Shown piece by piece: positions 35,838-44,180 of a stretch of 64,000 nucleotides of DNA. The translations under genes were made by a program, and so were the position numbers. Origin of the DNA: CAIVVT01 sp963823095 (GTDB lineage: Bacteria > Acidobacteriota > Terriglobia > Bryobacterales > Bryobacteraceae); the NCBI GenBank assembly GCA_963823095.1, contig CAWGKI010000001.1:1426001-1490000 (forward strand), in the 5' to 3' direction. The notes under the pieces were generated by a model. It did no database searches, was not told the origin of the DNA, and was given only the letters and a program-made list of their open reading frames with translations. The first letter of the stretch is position 1. Each line of letters begins with the position of its first letter.

Positions 35838-37046
35838 CGTCGATCCTGCGCCTGAGTCTTCTGTTTCTGAGCCGGCTGAGCTACGGATGTGGCTGGTTTC
35901 CCGGCGGACGGCTGCGCCGCCTGGGGCTTGCCAACGAGGGGCTGAGTTTCCTGCTGAGCGGGTGTGCCCGCTGCAGTTGGCGTGCGGAACCGCGGAGGGC
36001 TGGCGATTGAAATCCGGCGCGCGATAAGGCGTCGAGCCGACCTTGAATCCCTGAGATTCCACGACGCGTTTATAGTGATCTCGAAGCCGGTCGGCGTCGG
36101 TGTTTAGTGCGGCGGGCGAACCGGCAGGCGTCTCCGGAGATGCCGGCGCAGCCGCGGGAGCATTCGGATCTTGAGGAGGCGGAGCCAGGACCTGCACCGC
36201 CGGATCGGGTGGCGTCGCGGGATCGGGGATCTGGCCATGCACCGCGTCCAACAGAATCAACACCTCGGCGAAGTCCGCTTCCAGGGCTGCGGGGCGCACG
36301 TCGATCTCCTTGCCCTCCTGACCTTCCTTGATCGAGCGCACCTGGCCGACGCGAAGCCCCCGTGGGAAGATCCGGTCTTCTCCGCTGGTGTAGAACCACT
36401 CACCCTTTTCCACCTGCTGCTCGTTGTGAATGCCTTCCACGCGGCACGTTCCGCCATCGCCTTTCAGCAGGCCGTGGATCCTGTGATTCTGCGAGACGAC
36501 TCCCGCGGCAAAGCCCTGGCTGCTGGCCAGCATCATCAACGACGCCGTGGGATAAGCCGCCACAACCTGTCCTACTATCCCGGCGCCGGTCACAACGGCC
36601 ATGCCCCGCTTCACGCCATCCGACGTTCCCCGGTCGAGGATGAAGACGCCGGCCTGGACGCCCGGCGCGCTGCCGAGGATCCGGGACGGCAGACTGCGCG
36701 ACGGGATCTGACTGCGGAATTCGAGCAAGGCTTGGGCGCGTCCCGCCTGCTGCAGCTGTTCCTGAAGCAGATCGTTCTTGATCTGGAGTTGCGCGGCTTG
36801 CCGTTTCAATTGAGTATTGTCGCGTTCGAGGACGCCGGCCATGAACCAGCGGTCCACGACGCCTTTGGCCCCGTCCCGAGCCATTTCCAGACCGCGCGCC
36901 ATAGGTGTTACGGCCGTGACGGCCCAGACGCGAATCAGCCTGGTCTCGCCATTGCTTTTAATCTGCCAGGCGAGCAGGATCAACTGCCCGGCCACGAGAA
37001 GCAGCAAGGCGCTCAGGTTCCGGTATCTACTGAACAGCCCATCCAT
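35834..37046 (-). CDS. mreC: Rod shape-determining protein MreC (apparent frameshift in the C-terminal tail)
   Basis: Periplasmic scaffold that activates PBP2. One N-terminal membrane helix (LSALLLLVAGQLILLAW) is followed by a coiled coil (DNTQLKRQAAQLQIKNDLLQ, EQLQQAGRAQALL) and the two beta domains (SRILGSAPGVQAGVFILDRG, GMAVVTGAGIVGQVV, EKGEWFYTSGEDRIFPRGL). The tail is Pro/Ala/Gln-rich and probably unstructured. Near 35990-36005 the better reading moves by +1 to a Gln/Pro-rich sequence (PAQQETQPLVGKPQAAQPSA) ending at a TGA over mreD. Without the shift MreC and MreD read as one 581-residue protein. Confidence 0.85.
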
Positions 37047-37083
37047 GAGAAAAAACCGCGCGGGGCATTAGCCCGAAGATCGA

Positions 37084-38109
37084 CTATTCGATTGCGATCC
37101 GGCGCAGTAGTTTGAAGTCCGTCAACATTCGTCCGGTTCCCAGCACCACCGAGGCCAGCGGGTCTTCGGCGATGGAAACCGGCAGCCCTGTCTCTTCTCG
37201 AATCCGGCGGTCCAGATTCTTCAACAGAGCGCCCCCCCCGGTCAACACGATGCCGCGATCGCTGATATCCGCGCTCAACTCGGGCGGAGTTCGTTCCAAA
37301 GCGACCCGAATCGCATTCATGATGGTCGAAACGGGCTCCGAAAGCGCCTCGCGGATCTCTTCGTCCCCAACAACCACGGTCTTCGGCACACCCTCGATCA
37401 GGTTGCGGCCCTTGACCTCCATGGTGATCGGCTTGTCCAGCGGATACGCGCTGCCGATGGTGATCTTGATCATCTCCGCCGTACGCTCGCCGATCAGCAG
37501 GTTGTACTTCCGCTTCAGGAACTGCATGATCGCGTCGTCCATCTCGTTGCCGGCGATGCGGACCGAGCGCGAATAGACGATACCGGACAGAGAAATCACG
37601 GCCACGTCGGTGGTGCCGCCGCCGATATCCACGATCATGTTGCCCGACGGTTCCGTAATGGGCAGCCCGGCGCCGATGGCGGCCACCATCGCCTGCTCCA
37701 CCAGATGCACTTCGCTCGCCTTGGCCCGGTAGGCCGAGTCGATCACGGCTCGCTTTTCCACCTGGGTAATTTCGCTCGGCACGCCGATGATGATGCGCGG
37801 ATGCACCAGCATCTTGCGGCCGTGCGCTTTGTGGATGAAGTAGTTGAGCATCCGCTCGGTCACCTTGAAGTCGGCGATGACGCCATCCTTCATGGGCCGG
37901 ATGGCGACGATGTTGCCCGGCGTACGGCCGACCATGTCCTTCGCCTCTTTGCCCACCGCCTCGACTTCACCGTTGTTTTTGTTGATCGCCACGATCGACG
38001 GTTCGTTGACGACGATACCCTTGCCGCGGGCAAAGACAAGCGTGTTGGCGGTACCCAGGTCAATCGCCAGATCGGAAGAGAACAGGCTGAATAAGGAACG
38101 GATGCTCAT
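37084..38109 (-). CDS. mreB: Rod shape-determining protein MreB (actin-like)
   Basis: Cytoskeletal ATPase that directs lateral wall synthesis, the first gene of the operon mreB-mreC-mreD-mrdA-rodA-rng. The 341-residue protein has the phosphate-1 loop AIDLGTANTLVFARGKGIVV, the MVGRTPGNIVAIRPMKDGVI segment, phosphate-2 MIVDIGGGTTDVAVISL and the adenosine motif GIVLTGGGALLKNLD. It has a short N-terminal amphipathic start (MSIRSLFSLFSSD). Length and motifs are typical and no lesions are seen. Confidence 0.97.
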   Translation of the reverse strand: MSIRSLFSLFSSDLAIDLGTANTLVFARGKGIVVNEPSIVAINKNNGEVEAVGKEAKDMVGRTPGNIVAIRPMKDGVIADFKVTERMLNYFIHKAHGRKMLVHPRIIIGVPSEITQVEKRAVIDSAYRAKASEVHLVEQAMVAAIGAGLPITEPSGNMIVDIGGGTTDVAVISLSGIVYSRSVRIAGNEMDDAIMQFLKRKYNLLIGERTAEMIKITIGSAYPLDKPITMEVKGRNLIEGVPKTVVVGDEEIREALSEPVSTIMNAIRVALERTPPELSADISDRGIVLTGGGALLKNLDRRIREETGLPVSIAEDPLASVVLGTGRMLTDFKLLRRIAIE

Positions 38110-38380
38110 CGCGACTCGTGGAAAACTCCTGCGTACTTCGAGGGGAGCAAACTGGTGGGGCTACTCAGGCAGAGCGCTTGAGCCAGAAGCTCGAACTCCT
38201 TTCGAGCGTAGCATACCCGAACGATGAAAGAATCTGCACCAATCCCTAAAGCGTTGATTCTTCATGCCCTTGCACCTCAAGTTTGGCCGCGTCGCGATTT
38301 TCGCCAAAGGCCAGCCAGGCTCGCTCGTCGCGCAATCGCCGCGGGCGGCTTGCGGGGATTGTGATGGCCCCTCTCCATGG

Positions 38381-38637
38381 GTGTGCAACAAAGCAGTGGA
38401 ACCGCTGGCCGGCGCCGTGGGGCAGGCTGGCAGCCTGCGCGGCGGTTGCCTACCGCCGCCGTCTCGCGCCAACGTACCGGTTGGCTTATTGCTATTCGGC
38501 CGCAGGTTAGCAACCTGCCCCATAGAATCACACCCGCGCCTTCTGCCTTGCGCGCCCATATGCTCGGCTTCCGGCCACTTTGCCAGGGAATAGCGCCGGC
38601 GTCCGCTTCTTATCGCGCACACCCCCTCATCTTGCGG
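38381..38637. repeat. Dispersed about 250-base structured repeat, copy B
   Basis: Same-orientation partner of 16410-16648. Its hairpins include GCAGGCTGGCAGCCTGC and GCAGGTT-A-GCAACCTGC. The latter differs from copy A (GCAGCTTGCCAAGCTGC) at paired positions, so the stem is kept. It occupies most of the 577-base gap between mreB and 38687. The rest of the gap shows no gene. Confidence 0.75.
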
Positions 38638-38686
38638 GCGGAACGGCTGCGCCTCTGTGCGATGATGGGCGCGGGGGCATCGAACG

Positions 38687-38959
38687 GTGGACGAGCGGCA
38701 ATACTACACGGAATCCCAGGCCAAGCGAAGCATGCGGTTGACTTGCCCGTACTGCCGCGCGACGGATGAGCACGAGTTGCGCTGGATGATCCGCACCAAG
38801 AAGGACCGACTGCCGCCGGGCGGCGACGAACGCGATCGCGCCAAGTTCCAAAAGGCCCAGAGTTATATGGTGCTGATGGACGACAAAGCGCAGTGCAAAC
38901 AGATGCGCTGCCGCAAACCGTTCGACATTTCCGGCATCAAAACCATGGCCTTCCTGTGA
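38687..38959 (+). CDS. Small hypothetical protein with CxxC motif
   Basis: A 90-residue protein with one CPYC (residues 20-23) and later C..MRC (about residues 70-75), which could form a zinc ribbon. Charged blocks (RTKKDRLPPGGDERDRAKFQ) separate them. I do not recognise the family. Start GTG 38687 has no strong ribosome site. It ends ten bases before the beta-propeller gene and is probably co-transcribed with it. Confidence 0.6.
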   Translation: MDERQYYTESQAKRSMRLTCPYCRATDEHELRWMIRTKKDRLPPGGDERDRAKFQKAQSYMVLMDDKAQCKQMRCRKPFDISGIKTMAFL

Positions 38960-38969
38960 GCCGTTTGCG

Positions 38970-40106
38970 ATGGGTGTAACGTCTGTCTGGACTCGGAGAG
39001 ATTTTCTCGCGGCAGGCGGGGTTCTGGCCGCGGGCTGCGGCGGCAAGCATGCCGAGGGCTACCGGGGTTTCGCATATATCGCCGTGGCAGGCAGCCGCGC
39101 GGTCGCAACCGTCGACCTGTTATCGTTTTCTCCGCGCCGCAGCATCCCGCTCTACTGCCAGCCATCCCTATTAATTGCCGATCCCGATCCGAAGAAGCCT
39201 GTCGCTTTCGCCGCGGGCAAAGCCGACGATGGCACGGCGGTTTTGGAGCGCGTCGATCTGGCAGCCGGCAAGACGGTCGCCCGGGTTACTGTCGGTTCGG
39301 GGAATCCCGTCGTTCGCAAAGACCAGCGCGGCTTCATCTGGACTGCGGCGGGTGACCCGAAGCTACACGCATGGACCGCGGGCGGACTTCATCCAGTCGC
39401 TCAAGTAAGCTTGGCCGCGCGGGTCATCGATTTCGATATCGCACCCGGTCTGCCGCTGGCGTGCGCCTGCCTGGAGGGAGGGCTGGCGCAATTCGTGGAT
39501 CTCGCCAAAGGAAAAGCGTTCGAACCGTTGCGCCTGGGAGCGGAAGCAACGGCGGTCCGCTTCCGCTGGGATGGGCGTGTCGCGATGGCGGCTCTGCGCA
39601 ACGAATCCCTGCTGTCCGTGATCGACGTTCCCTCGCGGCGGATCATGACGGAGCTGCCGCTGGCGCTGAGGCCCGACCACTTCTGCTTCAAGAGCGACGG
39701 CGGACAGTTGTTCATCACGGGCGAAGGGCGCGACGCCATCGTGATCGTCTACCCGTACCAGACCGAGATCGCGCAGACGTCCCTGAGCGGCCGCAAGCCT
39801 GGCCAGATGGCGTGCTCTTCAACTCCGTCCTATCTGTTCGTTTCCAATCCCGCCGCGGGCTCCGTAAGTGTGTTTGACACTGAAACACAGAAGGTCGTCG
39901 CGGTGACTGGAGTCGGCGTCCAACCCGGCCCGATCGTCGTGACACCGGATCAGCAGTATGCGCTCGTGCTAAACCAGGGCTCCGGCGACATCGGCGTGAT
40001 TCGCATCGCTTCCATCCGGCAGGAGCGCGCCCGCAAGGCTGCGCTATTCACGATGATCCCTGTCGGCGGGGTTCCTGTGGCCGCCCTGGTTCGCAGCGCC
40101 GGTTAG
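38970..40106 (+). CDS. Exported beta-propeller lipoprotein (YVTN-type repeats)
   Basis: The 378-residue protein starts with a twin-arginine motif and a lipobox (TRRDFLAAGGVLAAGCGG; Cys at about residue 23), suggesting Tat export and lipid anchoring. The rest consists of repeated beta-blade units such as AGSRAVATVDLLS, SNPAAGSVSVFDTETQKVVA, VTPDQQYALVLNQGSGDIGV. These are typical of seven-bladed propellers with YVTN repeats. The ligand is unknown. The last 63 bases overlap the 3' end of the convergent gene. Confidence 0.75.
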   Translation: MGVTSVWTRRDFLAAGGVLAAGCGGKHAEGYRGFAYIAVAGSRAVATVDLLSFSPRRSIPLYCQPSLLIADPDPKKPVAFAAGKADDGTAVLERVDLAAGKTVARVTVGSGNPVVRKDQRGFIWTAAGDPKLHAWTAGGLHPVAQVSLAARVIDFDIAPGLPLACACLEGGLAQFVDLAKGKAFEPLRLGAEATAVRFRWDGRVAMAALRNESLLSVIDVPSRRIMTELPLALRPDHFCFKSDGGQLFITGEGRDAIVIVYPYQTEIAQTSLSGRKPGQMACSSTPSYLFVSNPAAGSVSVFDTETQKVVAVTGVGVQPGPIVVTPDQQYALVLNQGSGDIGVIRIASIRQERARKAALFTMIPVGGVPVAALVRSAG

Positions 40107-42236
40107 GTGCTGCACATGACCTCGCCGCGTCGGCCGCGGGTCTGACAACAGGAGCCGTTTTCTGCCTGCGCTCACATTCGCATCTCGCATCCTGCTCACG
40201 AGATCGTACTTGGGCCGGTCCATCACATCGGTCACACCGAAAGCGTAATGCTCGCCGTAGACCGGCGCCGGTCCCTGCCCCGGCCCACGCCCGCTCACGG
40301 GTTCGTCCCGGTATTGAAACCACATCACACCCGTGGTCGTCGGCTCGCTCGCGGCATCGTTCAACCACTTCGCGTAGGCATCGCCCGCCGACGCGTCATC
40401 CCGGGCGTTCACGCCATAGACTCCATAGCCGCGGATCAGGTCATACGTGGGCGGAAAAGAGAATTCGCCGATCAACGTCGGCTTGTCGAAGCTGCCTAGC
40501 AGCGTTGTCAGATCGGGCGTCAGCAGTTCGAAGGCGTAGCGATCGTAGCCGATCACGTCGCAATTGGCCGCCGCGATGTTCCAGTCGCTGCTGTTCACCC
40601 ACCAGCCCGGAACGATCCAGAAGCCGAAGTAGAGGTGATTCGGATCCACCTGCTTGAACGCATGGTAGATGAACTTGTGCAACTCGTTCTCGTAGTACTC
40701 CCGCATCTGTTCCAGGTCGTCAGCCGGGGGAGCCGATGTTGACGCATAGAGCGCATCCATCGATCCCAAGTTGATTCCCCAGCGCAAGGCGAGTCTCGAC
40801 AGACTGCCCCCATAAAGCTGATTCACGGCGTAATCGAGCAGCGCGCGTTTAGCGGGGGCTGTGGCTCCCATGCCCAGGATGGTGCCCGTTTCCGCCGCCG
40901 TGACGATGCCATCGTACTCGTTCGTGAACGACCAGCCGAGAATCGTCGGGTCAGTGACTCGGGGACCGATCTGGTCCAGCAGTCCGCCGATAAAAAGAGC
41001 CTGTGAGTGCGTGTCGAAGGGATCGATATGGCTCACCAGTAAGGGAGCCGTGTAGACATACACCACGGGCAGCAACGGCAGATTGCCAACGGGAGTGGAC
41101 CATTTGCCGAGCCCGCTGAAGCCCCAGCTCAGGAGCCGCGCGTTCGTGCGGTCCACGGCCTGCTGTTTCCAGCTCGATCCGTACTTGCGGACGAGATTCG
41201 CTGTGATGAAGGCGAAGTAGTCCGTGGTCGTTCCGTCGCCCCACACGTTCTGTCCCCATGCGCCGGGATAAGCGGTATCGGTCTTGGCGGGCAGTTCCGC
41301 GAACATCCACTCGCGCCCGGTAATGGGCGTCATGTCCCAGGTCAGAGACGGAGCATCGCACATACCCGCGTAGAAAACAGGATTGCCCTCGGGGGTAATC
41401 AGCCACCAGTAGCCATTGCGCTTGGCGACCGTGTAGAAGCCCGTCGGCGTTTGCTTCCACGGCGATTCGGTCATGCCGCCGAAGTCATCGTAGCCGGCGG
41501 GCCGCGGATTCGCCGCCAGCCACTTGATCTCGGCGGCGTCATCCGAGTGCAGATCCGCATCGGACTGCACCTTGCCCGCGTAGGACGCTTGAACGATCTG
41601 GCCGTATCTGTCGATGAACGGCGCCTCCGCGCGGAGATCGCTCGCGCTATGGAGGACAAACGATGTCGTGATGACTTGTGTGTCCGAAGCGCTCGACGTG
41701 AAGGCGATTGAGCCGCTGATCATACCGGAGAACTGGAGCACATCCAGCGGAAGATTGGCGCCTGGCACGTTCGCGCTCACAGTCCCCGCGGAATTCGTCG
41801 CAGTCAGGTCGCCCTGGATGGCTATATACTCGGCTGGCGAAGAAGCCCAGTCCGGAATTTGGTTTGTGATCAGCGCGCCGGTAAAGGGCTGGAACGCGCC
41901 GGCGGAATGTTGAACCGTCGCGCCGTCCACCTGAATTTCGGCGAAGCTGGGGGCGATGGTTACGACGACCTGGTAACGGTGCTCGTACTGCCACGCCGGT
42001 TTGAAGCTCGGAAAGCGCCACGTCGTTCCATCGGCGACGCCAGTGTACATCGTCAACGTGTCCAGGTGACACAAGCCATCCGACACTGCGGTTGTCGCTT
42101 CCAGGTCAATGTAGAAGCCCAGGTTGTTGTTGTAATCGGATTGACTCGCCAGCACCAGCCGGCATTGAGCGAGCATCGGCGAAGCCGCAAGGCAGCCACA
42201 GAAAACCAGAATGAAGACACGGAACGGCAGCGTCAT
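40044..42236 (-). CDS. Secreted agarase-like glycoside hydrolase (clan GH-A, GH50-like)
   Basis: The 730-residue protein has a signal peptide (MTLPFRVFILVFCGCLAASP), an N-terminal carbohydrate-binding-like beta region (residues about 25-235), and a TIM barrel. The barrel opens GFYTVAKRNGYWWLITPEGN and then PVFYAG, the pattern of GH50 beta-agarases. LGWSFTNEYDG holds a candidate acid/base Glu, and TLIGEFSFPP a candidate nucleophile Glu. Substrate is a guess beyond 'polysaccharide'. The final 20-30 residues read unlike protein and overlap the convergent propeller gene, so the true stop may lie earlier. Confidence 0.72.
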   Translation of the reverse strand: MTLPFRVFILVFCGCLAASPMLAQCRLVLASQSDYNNNLGFYIDLEATTAVSDGLCHLDTLTMYTGVADGTTWRFPSFKPAWQYEHRYQVVVTIAPSFAEIQVDGATVQHSAGAFQPFTGALITNQIPDWASSPAEYIAIQGDLTATNSAGTVSANVPGANLPLDVLQFSGMISGSIAFTSSASDTQVITTSFVLHSASDLRAEAPFIDRYGQIVQASYAGKVQSDADLHSDDAAEIKWLAANPRPAGYDDFGGMTESPWKQTPTGFYTVAKRNGYWWLITPEGNPVFYAGMCDAPSLTWDMTPITGREWMFAELPAKTDTAYPGAWGQNVWGDGTTTDYFAFITANLVRKYGSSWKQQAVDRTNARLLSWGFSGLGKWSTPVGNLPLLPVVYVYTAPLLVSHIDPFDTHSQALFIGGLLDQIGPRVTDPTILGWSFTNEYDGIVTAAETGTILGMGATAPAKRALLDYAVNQLYGGSLSRLALRWGINLGSMDALYASTSAPPADDLEQMREYYENELHKFIYHAFKQVDPNHLYFGFWIVPGWWVNSSDWNIAAANCDVIGYDRYAFELLTPDLTTLLGSFDKPTLIGEFSFPPTYDLIRGYGVYGVNARDDASAGDAYAKWLNDAASEPTTTGVMWFQYRDEPVSGRGPGQGPAPVYGEHYAFGVTDVMDRPKYDLVSRMRDANVSAGRKRLLLSDPRPTRRGHVQHLTGAANQGGHRNPADRDHRE

Positions 42237-42276
42237 CCTGTCTATGAACTACCACGTCCTGCGCATATGGCGCACG

Positions 42277-43803
42277 CTACGGTCTCTTCAATTCCAATTC
42301 GTCGAACCAGAAATCGTGATTGGGCACATCCAGCCGAAGCTCGACGATGCGGCCCTTTGTGTCCGGAACAAACTGCGCGCGCCCACCCGCGAAGAAGGCG
42401 AATTTCTTGCGCCATTTCAACGTAAACATGTCGGCGTCAAGCGGTGACAGATCGGCGACGAGGTTCGGATTCGGCAACAGCCGGAGTACCAGCCCCCCGC
42501 CCTCCACTGTCACTGTGGCGTCGCCGTACAGCGGGCCGCCGAAGGTGCCGGCGTAGGAGTCGAGCGTCATGGGCGGGCGGGCGCTTTGCGGAGCGGCTTC
42601 CTCCTTCTTCGCGGCTTTTTTGAGCTTGGAGGTTTCGAGCGCCAAAACGCTGTAGTCTTTTTCCGGCAAACCGAGATACGCATCGCGAATCCGGTTGACG
42701 ATCGGTGTCATCACACCACGGTCGCAATTGGTCAGCACGACAATGCCCAACCGCTCCTCGGGCATTAGCCAGACGTGCGAGAACATGCCGTCATAAGCGC
42801 CGCCATGACCGGCCGTGTAGTGTCCCTGGAAATCCGAGACGCTCCACCCCAATCCGTACGTCGCGAAATGCGAATCGTTCGCCTTCGCGCCCGGTAACGG
42901 ACCAGCCATTACGTTGTGCGGCAGCCACATCGTGCGCTGCGCTGCCTGGCTGAAAATGCGTTTGCCTTCCAACTCGCCGCCTCCCAGTTGCAGCAGCAGC
43001 CAGCGCGCCATGTCATTGGCGCTCGAGATGATGCCTCCGGCCGGAGCCATGGTGTCCCAGTTCACCCAGTCGATGCGCTCCACCATGCCTTCAAACGACG
43101 TGTGCGGAATCGCGAAGTTGCCCTTCGCGTCGAGTTGGCGTACAGAAGTAATCGTGCGCTTCATGCCGAGCGGCGAGAAGATGCGCTCTCGCACAAAATC
43201 ATCCCAAGTCGCACCGGAAGCCTTGGCGATCACCTCGCCCGCGGCGAGGAACATCAGGTTCGAGTAACCGTACCCGGCGCGAAACGGGAACGCCGGCTTC
43301 AGGTAGCGCGCCCGGCGTATGATCTCCTCGCGCGAGTAAGGCGTCCCGTACCACAACAGGTCGCCCGAGAAGGTCTTCAATCCGCTGCGATGGCAGAGCA
43401 GATCGTCCACCCGCATCTCGTGCGAGACCCACGGATCGTAAAGCTCAAAGTAAGGAAGGATGTCCGAGACTCGATCGTCCCACTTGACCTTCTTCTCGTC
43501 GTTGAGAATCCCGATTGACGCGGCAGTGAACGCCTTGGTGTTGGACGCGATGGCAAACAGAGTGTCGGCGTCCACACTATCCTGACTTCCCTTCTCCTTC
43601 ACACCGTAGCCCTTGGCGAAAGCGACCTTGCCATCCTTCACGATGGCCACGGCGAGACCGGGCACATCCCATTCAGCGCGCGCCTTCTCGATATAGGCAT
43701 CGAGCTTTGACAGGTCGGGAGAGGCCGTATCGGCGGGACCGCTACGGGCCTGGACGGGAACCAGCAAACACATGGCAACGGCGGCTAGCGAGACAAGGCG
43801 CAT
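42277..43803 (-). CDS. Exported serine hydrolase of the beta-lactamase/class C fold
   Basis: The 508-residue protein has a signal peptide (MRLVSLAAVAMCLLVPVQA), the nucleophile motif SNTK (SxxK) in IASNTKAFTA, the YxN motif in YGYSNLMFLA, and the third-strand motif HGG in TAGHGGAYDGM. A C-terminal beta domain (from about residue 400, DSYAGTFGGPLYGDATVTVE) is of the DUF3471 type. Members include D-aminopeptidases, esterases and carboxypeptidase-like enzymes. Resistance to antibiotics is not implied. Its upstream region is the tandem duplication at 43823. Confidence 0.88.
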   Translation of the reverse strand: MRLVSLAAVAMCLLVPVQARSGPADTASPDLSKLDAYIEKARAEWDVPGLAVAIVKDGKVAFAKGYGVKEKGSQDSVDADTLFAIASNTKAFTAASIGILNDEKKVKWDDRVSDILPYFELYDPWVSHEMRVDDLLCHRSGLKTFSGDLLWYGTPYSREEIIRRARYLKPAFPFRAGYGYSNLMFLAAGEVIAKASGATWDDFVRERIFSPLGMKRTITSVRQLDAKGNFAIPHTSFEGMVERIDWVNWDTMAPAGGIISSANDMARWLLLQLGGGELEGKRIFSQAAQRTMWLPHNVMAGPLPGAKANDSHFATYGLGWSVSDFQGHYTAGHGGAYDGMFSHVWLMPEERLGIVVLTNCDRGVMTPIVNRIRDAYLGLPEKDYSVLALETSKLKKAAKKEEAAPQSARPPMTLDSYAGTFGGPLYGDATVTVEGGGLVLRLLPNPNLVADLSPLDADMFTLKWRKKFAFFAGGRAQFVPDTKGRIVELRLDVPNHDFWFDELELKRP

Positions 43804-43822
43804 GAAGCCAGCCTACTGCAAG

Positions 43823-44180
43823 ACGGGCTGTGTAGGACAGACCATCGCCATGCGTGGTCTGTCAAACTAACCTTGGCCTTCACGGCTTTACGATTCGAAA
43901 GCGCCGATCAGCGCGGTCCGGATGACAGACGACGGAAGCGGTCGTCCCACGCGCCCGCTGCTATTCGAGCGCCAGCACGGGCCGTGTAGGACAGACCATC
44001 GCCATGCGTGGTCTGTCAAAACCAACCTTGGCCTTCACGGCTTTACGATTCGAAAGCGCTGATCGGCGCGGTCCGGATGACAGTGGTCCGGATGACAGAC
44101 GACGAAAGCGATCGTCCGTCCCACGGATGACAGACGACGAAAGCGATCGTCTGTCCCACGGATGCTATTCAAGCGCCAAC
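43823..44180. repeat. Tandem duplication containing a copied gene end
   Basis: 43823-43976 (154 bases) is repeated from 43977 with small changes and 50 extra bases near its end (to about 44180). Each unit begins ACGGG(C/T) and contains GACAGACCA...TGGTCTGTC hairpins. Each ends with a copy of the last codons of the neighbouring hydrolase gene (VLALE then stop, minus strand). The second unit also duplicates a block of about 37 bases holding GACAGACGA...TCGTC(C/T)GTC. Confidence 0.85.
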
